From Verpa conica (lineage: Eukaryota > Ascomycota > Pezizomycetes > Pezizales > Morchellaceae), in NCBI GenBank assembly GCA_033030425.1, contig JAUFSD010000010.1, positions 1,612,001 to 1,676,000 of the forward strand: DNA of 64,000 nt. The letters run 5' to 3'. Both the position numbers and the translations under genes were made by a program. The notes below the pieces were generated by a model. It searched no databases, was not told where the DNA came from, and saw only the letters and a program-made list of their open reading frames with translations. Shown here in pieces: positions 1-11,360 of the stretch (positions are counted from its first letter, which is position 1; every line of letters starts with the position of its first letter).

Positions 1-1086
1 GAGATATTCAAACACCATATTCTGCATAGCCATAGTGAGAGGATCCAATTCTGGCTGCTCCTCAAACTTAACCTTGGACTTTCTTTCCTGCTCCTTTTCT
101 TTTTCCTTCTCCAGCTGGGCTTTTCGTTTCTCTTCCTCAATCCGTTTCTTTTCTTCTGGGTGCGTTCGGGGGCGTTTCCGAGTTTTGGTAGGCTCCTCTT
201 TTTCTACTACCTTTTCCATCTCCATATCCGGTTCCATTGGAGCATCTTCATCAAGAGGCTCTGAGGATTCCCTGATAAAAATGGCACTGCGGCGTGTCGC
301 GGCGCTCGAATAAGGGTGAGGATGCTTTATCCGCAGCCGCTTTGCCAGGTGATACCTCCGTACTGCAGCCGCAGCTTTACGCTTGCTCGCTGTTGTGCTC
401 GGGGAAGGCACTGGCTTAGTACTAGTCGGACTCGATGACAAAGAGTGCGTTTTATCACTCCCGAACGTGCCCTGTCGAACAGGACCCTCACTATCACCAG
501 ATGATCCCGGACGAGCACCAGCCGAGGCTTTCTTTTCATCTACCTGAGCAGCAGGTGTGAGAGCCGCCGGAGAATCAGCATTAGTAGTGCCTGTGTATGA
601 GTCCCCTCTTGCGATCGCACTCAGCGGAACCCTCGTTTTTGTCCTCTTTACAGACCCTGCACCACTCGTATCAAGTGCCAACTTCGACCCAGGTGGAAGG
701 GGCCCGATTCCATGGCCCGGAGAAGGGGTCCGCGAAGCCAAGGGTGTTCCGGCTACTCCAATACTCGGTGAAGCTGGTCTCGAGCGCGAGGCGGGCGTGA
801 GTGTGCTGCGGACTTGCGGGATTCCACTAGCACTAGGACGGGGGAAGTGCTGTGGCTGGAAGGGTTGCGGTGTAGGGTCGGTAGGAGAAGTGACGGTACG
901 GGCAAGACGGAAAACAAAGTCCTTTTTAACCTTTTGGCGCTTCGTTTCTGAGCGGTCGACATCTAGAGGAAAAGAAGTTAGAATTTGTGCCGTCTAGGTA
1001 AAAGCGAGAGGGGAAGTACAGAGGGCTTGAACGGGAGCTTCGTCAAGCTTGCGCTTGATTCTGATTGTTGACGGTGGGAGAGACAT
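1..1086 (-). CDS. IWR1: Iwr1-like RNA polymerase II nuclear import factor, C-terminus cut by window edge
   Basis: Iwr1 binds assembled RNA polymerase II and directs its import into the nucleus. Exon 1 is 1086-1020 and encodes MSLPPSTIRIKRKLDE; a 57-nt intron (1019-963, GTAC..CTAG) follows; exon 2 runs from 962 to the window edge. Joining them gives EAPVQALYVDRSETKRQK and then KKDFVFRLART, the conserved N-terminal pattern of the Iwr1 family (a basic IKRKR-like start, P-x-x-AL, a basic cluster, then FVFRL). The middle is rich in Ser, Pro and Lys, and a Glu/Lys coiled coil precedes the edge. About 343 residues are visible and the acidic C-terminus lies outside the window. The LINE element sits 176 bp upstream of the start codon. 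Assignment rests on the N-terminal motif; the rest diverges. Confidence 0.7.
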
Positions 1087-1314
1087 GGAGAAGTTTTATG
1101 AATTCTAGATTTGCTTGAATTGACCAGTAGCTATGTATTGTCTGGTCCAAGATGATACAGCTGTAGGAGTTGTTCTCAGGAGACGTTGCAAGATGAGATG
1201 CTGAGATTTCGTCAGGGGACAAAATTTGGGCTAAGCTCAGCTAGATTACGGGGAGCCCTGACGTCAGGGTTACCCTGCCAGTATCATGGTATATCACTCG
1301 GCTGGTTGATATTA

Positions 1315-1328
1315 TTTGAATTAATCAC
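1315..1328. repeat. Target-site duplication, 3' side of LINE
   Basis: The 14-mer tttgaattaatcac occurs here and again at 5263-5276. The copies immediately flank the LINE and are identical, so the insertion is probably fairly recent. Confidence 0.9.
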
Positions 1329-4300
1329 GAATGAATGAATGAATGAATTTATCATTTAAGTACATGCAACCCTTAGGTTATGGTACCCGCACTAAAATCC
1401 AACCCACAATATAAAAACAACAATAAAAATAAAACAAAAATAAACATAAAACAAAACCAGTAAACACAAGTAAACTAGCGCCTTTGCCCCTTCGTCTTCT
1501 ATTCCTCTTCTGCGTCTCCAATTCCTCCTTGTATGCTGCTCACCGCTTCTTCCCACATGTCGCCCCATCCCCATTCTTCTTCCCGTTCTCGGTCCTCTAC
1601 CTCTTCTGCTCTAATTTCTCCTCTTTCTACTCTTCTTATTCTGCTTTTCCTTTTGAATTCTCTCCACATCAACGCTCCCCACGTCCAATTCTTTTCCTCT
1701 GCAGGGTATAAAATATCATCTAGGGTAACGGGGATGTCTGGGCTGCCGAGCTCGCGTTGGATTATTCTTCGTCTGCTTTGGGTAAGCGGACACTCAACCA
1801 GTGCATGCTGAACCGTTTCGACCTGGTGTCCGCACGCGCAGCTGGGTGTTGGACGCTTCCCTATGCGATGAAGGTAACTGCCACAGTCTATGTGTCCTGT
1901 TCGCAGTCTGGTTGTAATGGTCCTGGCTTCTCGTTCGCTATTCGGGAACCTTGCTTTGTGTCTGGTGAGAGGGGTGTTTGTGTACTGTCTTCCTATCCCC
2001 TTGGCTCCGCTTCTTCTGGCTAACTGATACGCGCTTTCCCAGTCATTAATAACTTTGTTCCGAGATGATGTTTCTAAAAAGGCAAAGGATGTGAAGGTTT
2101 CCCTGCACGGTCGTTCCGACGCTGCTTCTTTGGCAAGGGTGTCTGCGAGGGTGTTGCCTTGAACTCCGATGTGTGCTTTCACCCACTCAAGTCTGATTTG
2201 AATGCCGGCTAGTCTCGCGTGGTCGCACTCCCATCTAATACTTTCGGCTACCATCTCTCCTTTGCTGGGTTCCCTTGTGACGGTTCGGTTGATGGCGTAC
2301 TGGCTATCCGTTTGTACGGTGACGACCTTCCGGCGTAACCTAATTGCTGTTCGTGTGCCAAGAGCCACCGCCTTCTTGATGCCTACCATCTCTGCATCCC
2401 CGATCTCCATGTTCCTGCCCAGTCCATACTTTTCACTTTTCACCTCTCTACCATCCAGATCAATCCTCACCACTGCTGCTCCAACTCCTCCCTCCCCTTT
2501 ACTTGCGTTGCTATATACAATAATCTCATTTTCCCTCTCTGTTCTCTCCATCTGTCTCCTTCTCTCCTCTTCGCAATCTCTTCTAATATCAATTTCAATC
2601 TCTCTACGCACTTTTCTTTCCCAATTTGGTTCTTTTCTGTGTATTCTCTTCCACTTTTCAATTTTGTTAATACTTACTCCCAGTTCCCTGACTAGTTCCT
2701 GGGTTTCTCTCCCAACGCCGTGCACTTGCTGTGCATTTCTTCTCCTTCTATTTTCCCGCCACTCTTGATCTTCTGGCTCTCCTCTTCTTCTTGCTGCTTT
2801 TTCTGCGCACCTCCTACAGATATCGTTTGGTGGGAGTTGAAGGGCTTTGACGGCTCCCATTTGTTTTCTGTGGTCGAGTCTGTGCTGGGCTGGGATGAGA
2901 TCATTCTCGATCTGAACAGCTTTGGAAGGTGCAGTGCGGAAGTGTCCGCCAATCCGCCTCATGGCTCTTGTTGCTTCTTGATCGAGTTTGCTGGCTATGT
3001 TTTTCTGTCCCTTCCACCATACTCTGCTGGCATACTCCATAACTTGTCTGGCGCACCCCACATACATCTGTCTCAAATCGCCGATCCCCACTCCTCCTCT
3101 AATCAGGCCCAGTACACTCCATGCTGCTCTTTTCCCGCTTGCTATTTTCGTATCAATGTGTTCTTTGAAGCTCAAGTTCCTATCCACCCAGACTCCTAGC
3201 CACCTGATGCATTTCTTCTCCTCAATCTCCTCATCCCCTTCCTGAAGCGTGCCTGCGCTTCCACTTTCTTCTCGGCACCACAACCTAACCCACTCTGTTT
3301 TGCTTCTGTCAAACACTATGCCCTTATCTTGTCCCCACTCTCGAGCTACTTTCATTAAGTCGGTCGCGATTTCAATTGTTCTTTCCCACGAGTCGCCTGC
3401 TACCACGAAAGTAAGATCGTCTATAAAAGTAGGTGTAATAGCGTCGTCGGGGTACTGCGTGTCAATGTAACTTTCCAGATACTCCAGTAACGCTCCCATG
3501 TGCAAATTAAAAAAGGTGGGGGAGACAGGGCTTCCTTGTGGGATGCCTGTTTGTGCCGGTCTCCACTCTCCGGACTGATCGTCCACTTTGAGTCTGACTT
3601 GTCTATAGCTCATAAAACTTTCAACCCACCTAACAAGGGGCTCGAGACATTCTAGATGTCTAAGTCTGTTGCACAATATTCTGGCTGGAGTGTTGGGAAA
3701 GGCTTGGGCAACATCTGTGGCAAACAAGGCCACTCTCTTGCCAGTGTGCTTCTTTTCTTCGCTCCACGCTAGGGTTGTCAAAACGCAATCTTCCGCTGAT
3801 CTTTTCTCTCTGCCTCCCCACTGATGTTGACTGTAGTCTGAGTGTTCTCCTATCTCGCCAAGTAATTGCGCAGCTACCTTCTCAACTCCTTTGCCTAGTA
3901 CGCTCAGCAGTGAGATTGGGCGGTAGCTTTTAGTTATTGTGTAGTCGCCTTTGTTTAGCTTGGGAATTACTGCAACCTCAGCTTTCTTCCAGACTTCCGG
4001 GTGTTTGCCAGAGCTCAGGCACGTCCTTGCCAACTCCTCAACTTTTCCTCCCAGAACTGGCCAGCACTCTTTCCAGACTTCGCTATTTATGCCGTCAGGC
4101 CCTGGGGCTCTTTTGCTGGGCTGTTTGCAAACTCCATTCCGAATCTGTTCGCTGGTGATGTCTAAAAGTCTGTTATTGCTAGCTTGGGTCTGGGGGGCAA
4201 CATCCTCGTTCACTTCTGGGAAGAAGGCCAAATAAAAGGCTTTCTCTTTTTCCCCGAAGGAGGTGCACACTCCTGTTTCTGTTACCAAATTTGGGGTGTA

Positions 4301-5262
4301 GACCGTCTTCCGTTTGTTAACGCACTTCCAGACTCTCCACATGTCTTTGCCTCTGTTTTCAGCTATAAACTTGCTCCAAGATTCTTTCTTTTTGTTCCTG
4401 ATAAGTTTAAAATAGCTATTTCTAACCACTTTCCACAAAGCAAGCCTGCGTAATCACTCTCCCTGATTTTCCTCTCTCCTCTCAGCTCTTTTCCTCCACC
4501 TGTCTTCTCTGGCGACTTTCTTCCTTGCTTCTTTCACTTGATCATCAAACCACACTTTCGATCTCCACACAACCCGCCGTTTCTTTCCATATTGGGTGAG
4601 TGTGTCTCTGATCCACTCTTCTATCATTTCCGCCATCTTGTCCACGTCCTTTTCCTCTGCGACTGTGGCCCACTGTTCGCCTGCGACATCAACTTTCTCT
4701 TGTACAGTTTCTCTAAACTTGTCCCAGTTAACTTCTTTGAGGCACACTTGATTCCTAAGTGGGTCTGCTATCCGTTCAATCTTTAGCTGGATTTCCAGGC
4801 CGATAGCCGCATGGTCGGAACCTACGCCACTACCGGGTAGTAATTTCCAATTGCAGAGAGGAAGAATGGATTCGCTGGCCCACGTCAGATCGAGAACTGA
4901 CTCTTACTCCTTCCTTTTCCATGTAAATCTGTCTCTTTCATTCAAAAGAGACATTCTTCTTCTGGCAATTTCGTGTACAATCCGTCTGCCTTCTCTATTT
5001 TTGGCGCACCCGCTGTCCCACTCTTTGGCTTTCGCGTTAAAGTCCCCAAGTATCACAACTCTCTCTGCTCTCCACACTTCTGCTGGTATTCTTCGGGCAC
5101 ACCACTTGCTGCCGTTTTTCCTGTTTTGATTGTAAATGTTGACCAACCTGATCATTCCGGTGGTTGTTTCAACATCAAGTATGCTCGCATCACTATCATT
5201 CCATATGTCTGATCTGAGGGAGTAGACCAGCTTGCTCTCCTTTTTAACTAGCCAGGCAACTC
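1329..5262 (-). mobile_element. 5'-truncated non-LTR retrotransposon (LINE, probably Tad1-like)
   Basis: This 3.9-kb insertion lies between IWR1 and the acidic repeat gene. Read on the minus strand it carries the second half of an AP-type endonuclease, a reverse transcriptase, an RNase H domain and a C-terminal Cys/His motif. It ends in five copies of the tetramer ATTC (1329-1348), a tail typical of LINEs that use short tandem repeats instead of poly(A). A 14-bp direct repeat (1315-1328 and 5263-5276) flanks it. ORF1 and the start of the endonuclease are missing, as expected for incomplete target-primed reverse transcription. Most fungal LINEs with this domain order belong to the Tad1 clade; that placement is inferred. 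Confidence 0.93.
1499..5262 (-). pseudogene. LINE ORF2 polyprotein: endonuclease, reverse transcriptase, RNase H (disabled)
   Basis: One reading frame covers the whole element but is cut by two in-frame stops: TAA at 4904-4906 inside the endonuclease and TGA at 4454-4456 between endonuclease and reverse transcriptase. The endonuclease shows GDFNAKAKEWDS and, after the first stop, SVLDLTWAS and GSDHAAI. The reverse transcriptase has GIPQGSPVSPTFFN and the catalytic PTFIDDLTFV box. The RNase H domain follows (YSNASKGEGGVG; TDSQYA; AHIGVQGNTLADTLAKEA), but the first catalytic Asp of the usual Y-T-D-x-S motif is Asn here. A Cys-x-Cys-x8-His-x4-Cys finger (CACGHQVETVQHALVEC) lies near the end. With no 5' half, two stops and a lost RNase H residue, the copy cannot move by itself. 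Confidence 0.92.
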
Positions 5263-5276
5263 TTTGAATTAATCAC
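5263..5276. repeat. Target-site duplication, 5' side of LINE
   Basis: Second copy of tttgaattaatcac, matching 1315-1328 exactly. It fixes the point where the LINE sequence begins inside the endonuclease frame. Confidence 0.9.
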
Positions 5277-5688
5277 AAGTACTTGGTTTAATCTCTTGAT
5301 CTGAAGAATTTATATTTCATTTCATTAATCGTTAAAGAGGAAACGCAACCCGAAAGTATCAATTCCATTAAAAAACACTCGCATATGGAATGAAAATGAA
5401 AATACCCTTGAAAGTTTCCGACACAAGTGAGTGCTATCCATACCATTGAGAAACTAGAATTTAAAGAAAAGGTATCCCAGAAAAGAAATAAATGCACAAG
5501 ACTGCCTGACCTCCACAAAGACGTAAAATACACACCTTACAGTTAGCAGAAGGAAATGATACTAAGAAACAACGGAAGGAAATGCGACAAAACAATCACT
5601 AAATATCTTAGCCGCTAGCTACTACCGAAAGCTATTCTAACCCGTGTACCCACCTAGTTTCCCATTCTACAGATTCGTTCCTCCAAAC
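5277..5688. other. Intergenic, 3' flank of the acidic repeat gene
   Basis: No credible gene. The stretch holds the likely 3' untranslated region and terminator of the minus-strand gene ending at 5689. Short open frames here have no recognisable content. Confidence 0.6.
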
Positions 5689-8600
5689 TCACTGGGTAGC
5701 CCTTTGAGACTTCTTTTTCCCAAAACCAAATACCCTTCCAAGACCGCCAAGCCAATTGAAAAGGAGAAGATTCCAGAAAGTGCGCATAATATTCTTTTGC
5801 TGCTTCGCTGACATGGTATCATTACCACTGCTAACTGGCCGGCTCAGTGAAGTAGACTCGGCAAGTCTTCGTCTGACACCTTCGGGGGTGTTTTCTAAGG
5901 AGTAGTGTAAGAAAGGGGTAATTGATTGGTTCCACACCGGGTGAGAGAATATCTCACCTGATTCTCGCCCGACTGCCTTTGGCGTCGAGCCTTCAATCAC
6001 AATTTCTGGAGTAGGTTCAATGACCTCTACAGTGCGATCTTCATCTTGCTGCTTTCCTACGGTGGGGGAGGTTGGGGGGGATGAAACAACAATTGCGGGG
6101 GCTGCTGAGGTGTCGGCATCCTCAAGAAGTTGCTTAACATCTGCTTCTGGAATTACCGCCCCATGAACTTGTGACGGAGCAGTCTGAGGAGCTGGCTCTA
6201 TGATGAGTTCTTCATCCACCTGCTTATCAGTTGCTTGCTTTTTATCAGTCCCAGTAGGCTCTTTGGCTGCCTTATTGTCGGTAGTCCCTGAAGGCGAAGA
6301 ATCATCCTCGGAGGTAAGTGCAATGATTGCTGCACCACCACCCAGGGCGGCAACACCACCAAGAACAGAAGCAGCAATAATACCGGCATTCGATTCAGAA
6401 TCTGTTGGAGCAATAATCTCTCCAGTAGATTTGTCGACAAAGAGGCCAGGCTCAACTGCACTAGCTGCAGAAGATGCTTCAGGCTCAGTATCCCTGGTCT
6501 CTTCAGAAGCTTCTCCTGTAACTGTCAGGATAGTCTTTGCATAAGGACAATAACATCACAACTCACCTATTGTGGAAGGGGCTTCAACCTCAGGCTCTTC
6601 AACACCCTGGTCAACCTCCTTTACACCATCCATATTCGCATCATTAGAAGGCTCGGTGTTGTCTGTTAGTTCTGAAATAGGTCCATCATCCTTAGTCTGA
6701 GTGTAGACAGGGGCATTAGAAGATTGAACACCAAAATTCGATGCGTCTGCCCTCTCATACGATTCCTCATCCAGCTTAACATTTGCATCAAGAGCTTTGG
6801 TGTTCAATTGATCCTTTGGTATCGATTCACCAGGCTGAAGATCAATAGGATTGCCGGGGGTCTGAGATGCAGGGAAAGGATCAATATAAACCTCTTGAAC
6901 TTCTTTGAGAGCCTCTATGGCAGTCTGTGGTTTGACTCCAAGGTTGGAAGCATCTGCTTGTTGATAAGACTCCTCATCCAATTTGACATTTGATTCAACA
7001 GATGTAGATCCAACCTCCGGAACAGGTTCTCCAGGTTGAAGGTTGATTGGGTTTGTCGCAGTCTCCGAAGCTGGAAGAGGATTTATAGAAAATTCTTCCG
7101 ACCCTGCCTCAGGTTTAACCCCAAGGTTCGAGGCATCTGCCTTTTCATAGGACTCTTGGTCTAGCTTTACATTGGACTCAATTGAAGAAGATCCTATTTG
7201 AGGAATCGGCTCACCCGGTTGAAGTTCAATGGGGTTCCCAGTAGTTTCGGAAGCAGGCAGTGGCTTGACAGAAAACTCTTGGGGTTCTGTAGTTGTAGTA
7301 GCTTCTGACTTGACCCCAAGATTAGACGCATCGGCCTTTTCGTAAGACTCTTCATCTAATTTAACTGCGGATCCAATAGAAGCAGATCCAATGTCTGGGA
7401 TAGGCTCTCCGGGCTCAAGGTTAATCGGGTTGACTGCGGTCTCGAATGCAGGTAGAGGGTTAACAGAAAATACTTCCTCTGATGCCGTGTCATGCTTGAC
7501 ACCAAGATTTGAAGCGTCTGCTTTCTCATAAGACTCAGGATCTAATTTGACATTCGCATCGATGGATGAAGCGCCAAAATCTGGCACCTTTTCACCAGGC
7601 GCAAGATCGATTGGATTACCGAAAGTTTCAGAAGCTGGAAGTGGATTGATAGATACTTCCTGAGATGGATGGTCAAGGATTTCCTCAATGAAAGCGGCTT
7701 CGACTGGGGCAGGTGTAGGCGTCCTGTGTGCCTCCTCCTCCTCCTCCTCGGGCTCTCTAGACAGCGGTAGGGGTTCGGTAACCTCTGTTGTAGTGGTATC
7801 TTCTGATGTCATATCGACAGGGTCTGGAATCTTCACAGCGGCCTCAGCTTCAGCGACGTCCTCTGGCTTTGCATCGTCGTGGCTGATAATTATAGCATCG
7901 TCTTCCTCAACATTAGAAGTCTCCTCAACATTAGAAGCCTCCTCAACTACAAGGGTCTCTTCAACAGCTGGAGTCTCTTCTGTAGGAATATCTCTAGTAG
8001 CAGGGATCTCCTCAACAACAGGATCTTCTTTAGCAGAGGCTTCCTCTGCTGCAGGTGTTTCATCAGCAGAGGTTTCCTTGGTGGTAGGAGTGTCTTCAGC
8101 GACTGGGGTTTCCTCAGCAAGAACCTCGGCGTCAGGAGTCTGCTCAGCCATTGTCTCATGACCTTTATCAGTTGGCTCCTGTTCTGGTAGCGCTGGTTCA
8201 GCAGTGGTCATATCAACTGGTGTGAACTCGGGAGTAGAGGGCTCTTCAACAACAACAATTGTATCAGGTTCAGCATCAGCCTTACGCTTCTCGAACGCAT
8301 CCTGTTGTCCAGGTGTAGCTTCCGGACCAAGATCATCGCCGTGACTTGGTTGGTTTTTGGCAGTCAATTCCACAACAATTTCTGGTACCTCCACAGGAAC
8401 TTCTGGGGTTTCATCCTGGTTATCTGTTGCAGCCTCGGCGGGAGACTCTTTTTCTTGAACCTCAGGCTCTTCCTTGACAGTAACAGCTGGCGCAACATCT
8501 TCCGTAGTATTTTCAGGCTCAACTGACTTCACCTATAACTCAAGTTAGAATCTAATCTTATTTGAAAAGAACAGTCAAATAAGTGAATTTCTCTCACCTC

Positions 8601-11360
8601 GGACCCTTCGACAGGCTCAGGCACCTTTTGTACCTCTTCTTGCGCTTCCTCTTGGGTCTCAAATGCTGACAGAGGCACTACCTCCTCTGTAGTCACGACT
8701 TCATTAACAGGCTCTTCATTCTGTTCAACACCCGGAGCCTCCTCGAGAACATCTTGCTCGCCAATCGATACATCCTTTGTGACTGGCTCTCCCTCAACGG
8801 CTTGGGCCTCTACAGACTGGGAGATCTCTTGCGATTCTGGGCCATCCTCTGACACAATTGCTACAGTAGCCAGATCTTCAAGCGGCGGTTCACCCTTGAT
8901 TTCTTCTGCTTCAACTTTTGTTGAGGAGGATTCTTCGACTGTGAGATTCGATTCTGGCGCTTGCTCAACAATAGGCAGCTCTTCGGCGATTTTTTTCTCC
9001 GTAGATGGTTCGGCCATAGCTTCAAGGTCTTTGAGAGGTGCCTCCCCCGGGAGTTTCTGTACTGCTTCCACATTCTCCAACTCCTACATATATTAGTAAA
9101 AACTATTATAGGTAATGAGGGTACTATTACCTTGGGTTCCTCAGAATGTTTGTCTTCCTTGGGCTTCACTTCTAGGGGTGTAACATCGGTGATAGGAGCT
9201 GGGGCGCTATTATCGAGATCTTGTTCTGCAGCTGCGATTGCTTTCTCTGTTTGAGGCTCCTCAATTACAGCTTCTCGTGTCCCATCAAAAGCTTCAAACA
9301 CAGGTTCCGCTACAACAGCCTCCTTAAGCTCAGATGAGCTAGTTGCCTCCTCCTTGGGCTCAACCCTTTTTAGCTCGTCTTCAACAGCCGCTACTTCCTC
9401 AATTGATACAGCCCCAACCACTAAGTCATCAAGAACTGACTCTTGATCAATAGTTGGCTTGTCCTGAATGACTAAGGGCTCCTCGGTAGTCGAAGGTTCT
9501 GCAATAGTAGACTTTTCCTCAAGGGTGGGTGTTTTATTAACAGCTTCGGCCTCTGCGACAGTCGATTCTACTTCAGGAACCGCCTCTGAAGCTTCGTTGG
9601 TAACTGGAGTTTCAGAGGTAGCTACGGTTTCCTTGGCTGCAGGAGACTCGTCAAGCGTTACAGATTCATCTGAAGCCGTAGGCTCAGATACTATAGGCTC
9701 AGTAATTGCCTCAAGCTTTGACTCGGATGTTCCTTCGACTTCTGATACCTCTTTGGCTAATGAGGCTTCCTCCTCAGCTGAGGCTTCAGGTATTACAGCT
9801 ACAACTTCTTCCGTCTCCGGTGTGGAATCTTCTTTGGAAGCTAGTGGGTTCTCAATTGTAGGAGTTTTCTCAGTAGCGGAACTGTCCTCGACAGCTAGGA
9901 CCTCCCCCCCACTAGTTTCTTCAGCAGATGTTGGCTCTGGGGTGTCTTTAATAGTACCCGTCTGCCCAGAAGGCACGATCTCCTCAGTAGTCGATGTTTC
10001 TTCAACTTCTGGGGTTAATTCATTAGACGAGACATTAGGTCCTACTGCTTCCGCTTCTGCCGTCTCTACTTCGGGAATTGGTTTATGGGTCTCCGTTGAT
10101 GCTGGCTCGGGGGTAGCTTCTCCGTGCGTCTTCTCAGCTGCCGAATCCTCTTTTACAACTTCAGTTGTTTCTGAAGCTTTAGGAACTTCATCCACATCTA
10201 GTAATGTTTGAGGCTCCTCTGTACCCTCCTTGACTGTTTCTGGCAGAGTTTCTTTGGTCACTTCTGGCTCCGTGTGGGTCCCGGCTAACTCTACAACAGG
10301 TTGAGGTTCTGGCTCGCTGAGTGCAGGAATTTCGTCGGTGGTCGCTGAAGTTGTGCTAATCTCAGCGAAGGTCCCCTCTTCCTGGACGGCGGTTTCTTTT
10401 GCCCCTTTGGACTCTAAATCATCTGTAGAAGCCTTGGTTGTCTCTTCTGACTTATCACCCAAGTGAACAATCTCGGAATCCTGAGGTAAAGGCTTGGGAG
10501 TAGCGCCCTCAACCTCAACATTAGACACCTCTTCTATCAGGGGCTTATCGCCCTCAGATGTGGGTCCCGATGCTCCAGATTCGGGTTCGAGAGAGGGTAT
10601 AGAGTCAGGGATGTGCTTCTCGGGTTCTGATGTTTTAGTGATTTCGGGTAGAGGATTCTCATTCGTCTCTGAAGGTGTATCTGCTTCGCCTAGAGCACTC
10701 TTCTCGGGTTTGGGAAGCAGCTTGTCCTCCGCTCCTACTTCCTCCGAAGCTTCTCCGGCATGTGAAAGCTCTATTGTCGCTGTGGCTGTCTCTAGCGGCT
10801 TCTCACTCTCGGAGGATAAGGGTTCCTCATTCACCTCTTCCTCCTTGGGAAGTTGCTTATCTTTGGCTTCAACTGATGGTGCTTCGGCCTCTAGCTTTGG
10901 TTCGTGAGCTTCTAGCTGCGCTGCCTCCAGCGGGGTTGCTTCAGGGAGAGCCTTTTCTTCGGCTTCTTTCAGGTTGAGAGAGGGGGATAGCTCTAATGAT
11001 GATGATGGTGGTAGGGGTGCTTCTTTCTCTGGCTCCGGGGTTTCCGTCAACTGTAATACAGAACTAGATTTAGGATCCACTGCCGATACGGGAGTGGTAG
11101 GATAGTCTTCTACAGTAGCAATAAGCTCCTGTTCTTCCCCCTCAACCTCAGGTGTAGTTGTGCCTATGCTCTTTGCATGCTGTATTTTTGATGGGTTTTC
11201 CGAAACCTCTGTTGAAAGGAAGTCGGCGTGTTCGGTGGAGGTAGAGAGAGGTTCGAGGATAGGCTAGATGCAAATCCCATATATTAGTTTGAACAGCAAT
11301 AAGCAGAATAAGCGGGCATAATACCTTCTCAGTGGAAGCCGTAGGTTCAGTAGAACTCAT
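5689..11360 (-). CDS. Very large acidic repeat protein with Gly/Ala-rich hydrophobic segment, function unknown
   Basis: Five exons: 11360-11325, 11263-9131, 9083-8598, 8532-6567 and 6515-5689. The introns (61, 47, 65 and 51 nt) all have GT..AG ends and keep the frame, giving about 1815 aa. The first two thirds is low-complexity, rich in Glu, Thr, Ser, Ala and Pro and strongly acidic, so probably disordered. Five tandem repeats of about 55 aa follow (6722-7658), each built as NPLPASET..NPI.L.PGE, then VKLDEESYEKADASNLGVK. Exon 5 encodes a Gly/Ala-rich hydrophobic stretch (IIAASVLGGVAALGGGAAII) that could span a membrane, and the C-terminus has a second aromatic hydrophobic patch (FWNLLLFNWLGGLG) before a basic tail. 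No catalytic domain is visible. I do not recognise the family. A scaffold or membrane-tethered spacer role is conceivable but is inference. Confidence 0.82.
6722..7658 (-). repeat. Five tandem coding repeats of about 55 codons in the acidic protein
   Basis: Five successive units share the core VKLDEESYEKADASNLGVK (with small changes) preceded by NPI-x-L-x-PGE. Spacers between units vary in length and are acidic. Unit 5 is the most divergent (ADASNFGVQ). Conservation of the cores between variable spacers suggests selection on the unit rather than fresh slippage. Confidence 0.85.

Noticed and set aside
2202..3470. Plus-strand open frames inside the LINE
   Set aside because: Antisense to the reverse transcriptase frame, which carries clear catalytic motifs.
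7688..10907. Ser/Val/Thr-rich plus-strand open frames opposite the acidic repeat gene
   Set aside because: They are antisense shadows of Glu/Thr/Ala-rich codons; the minus-strand exons have continuous frame and consensus introns.
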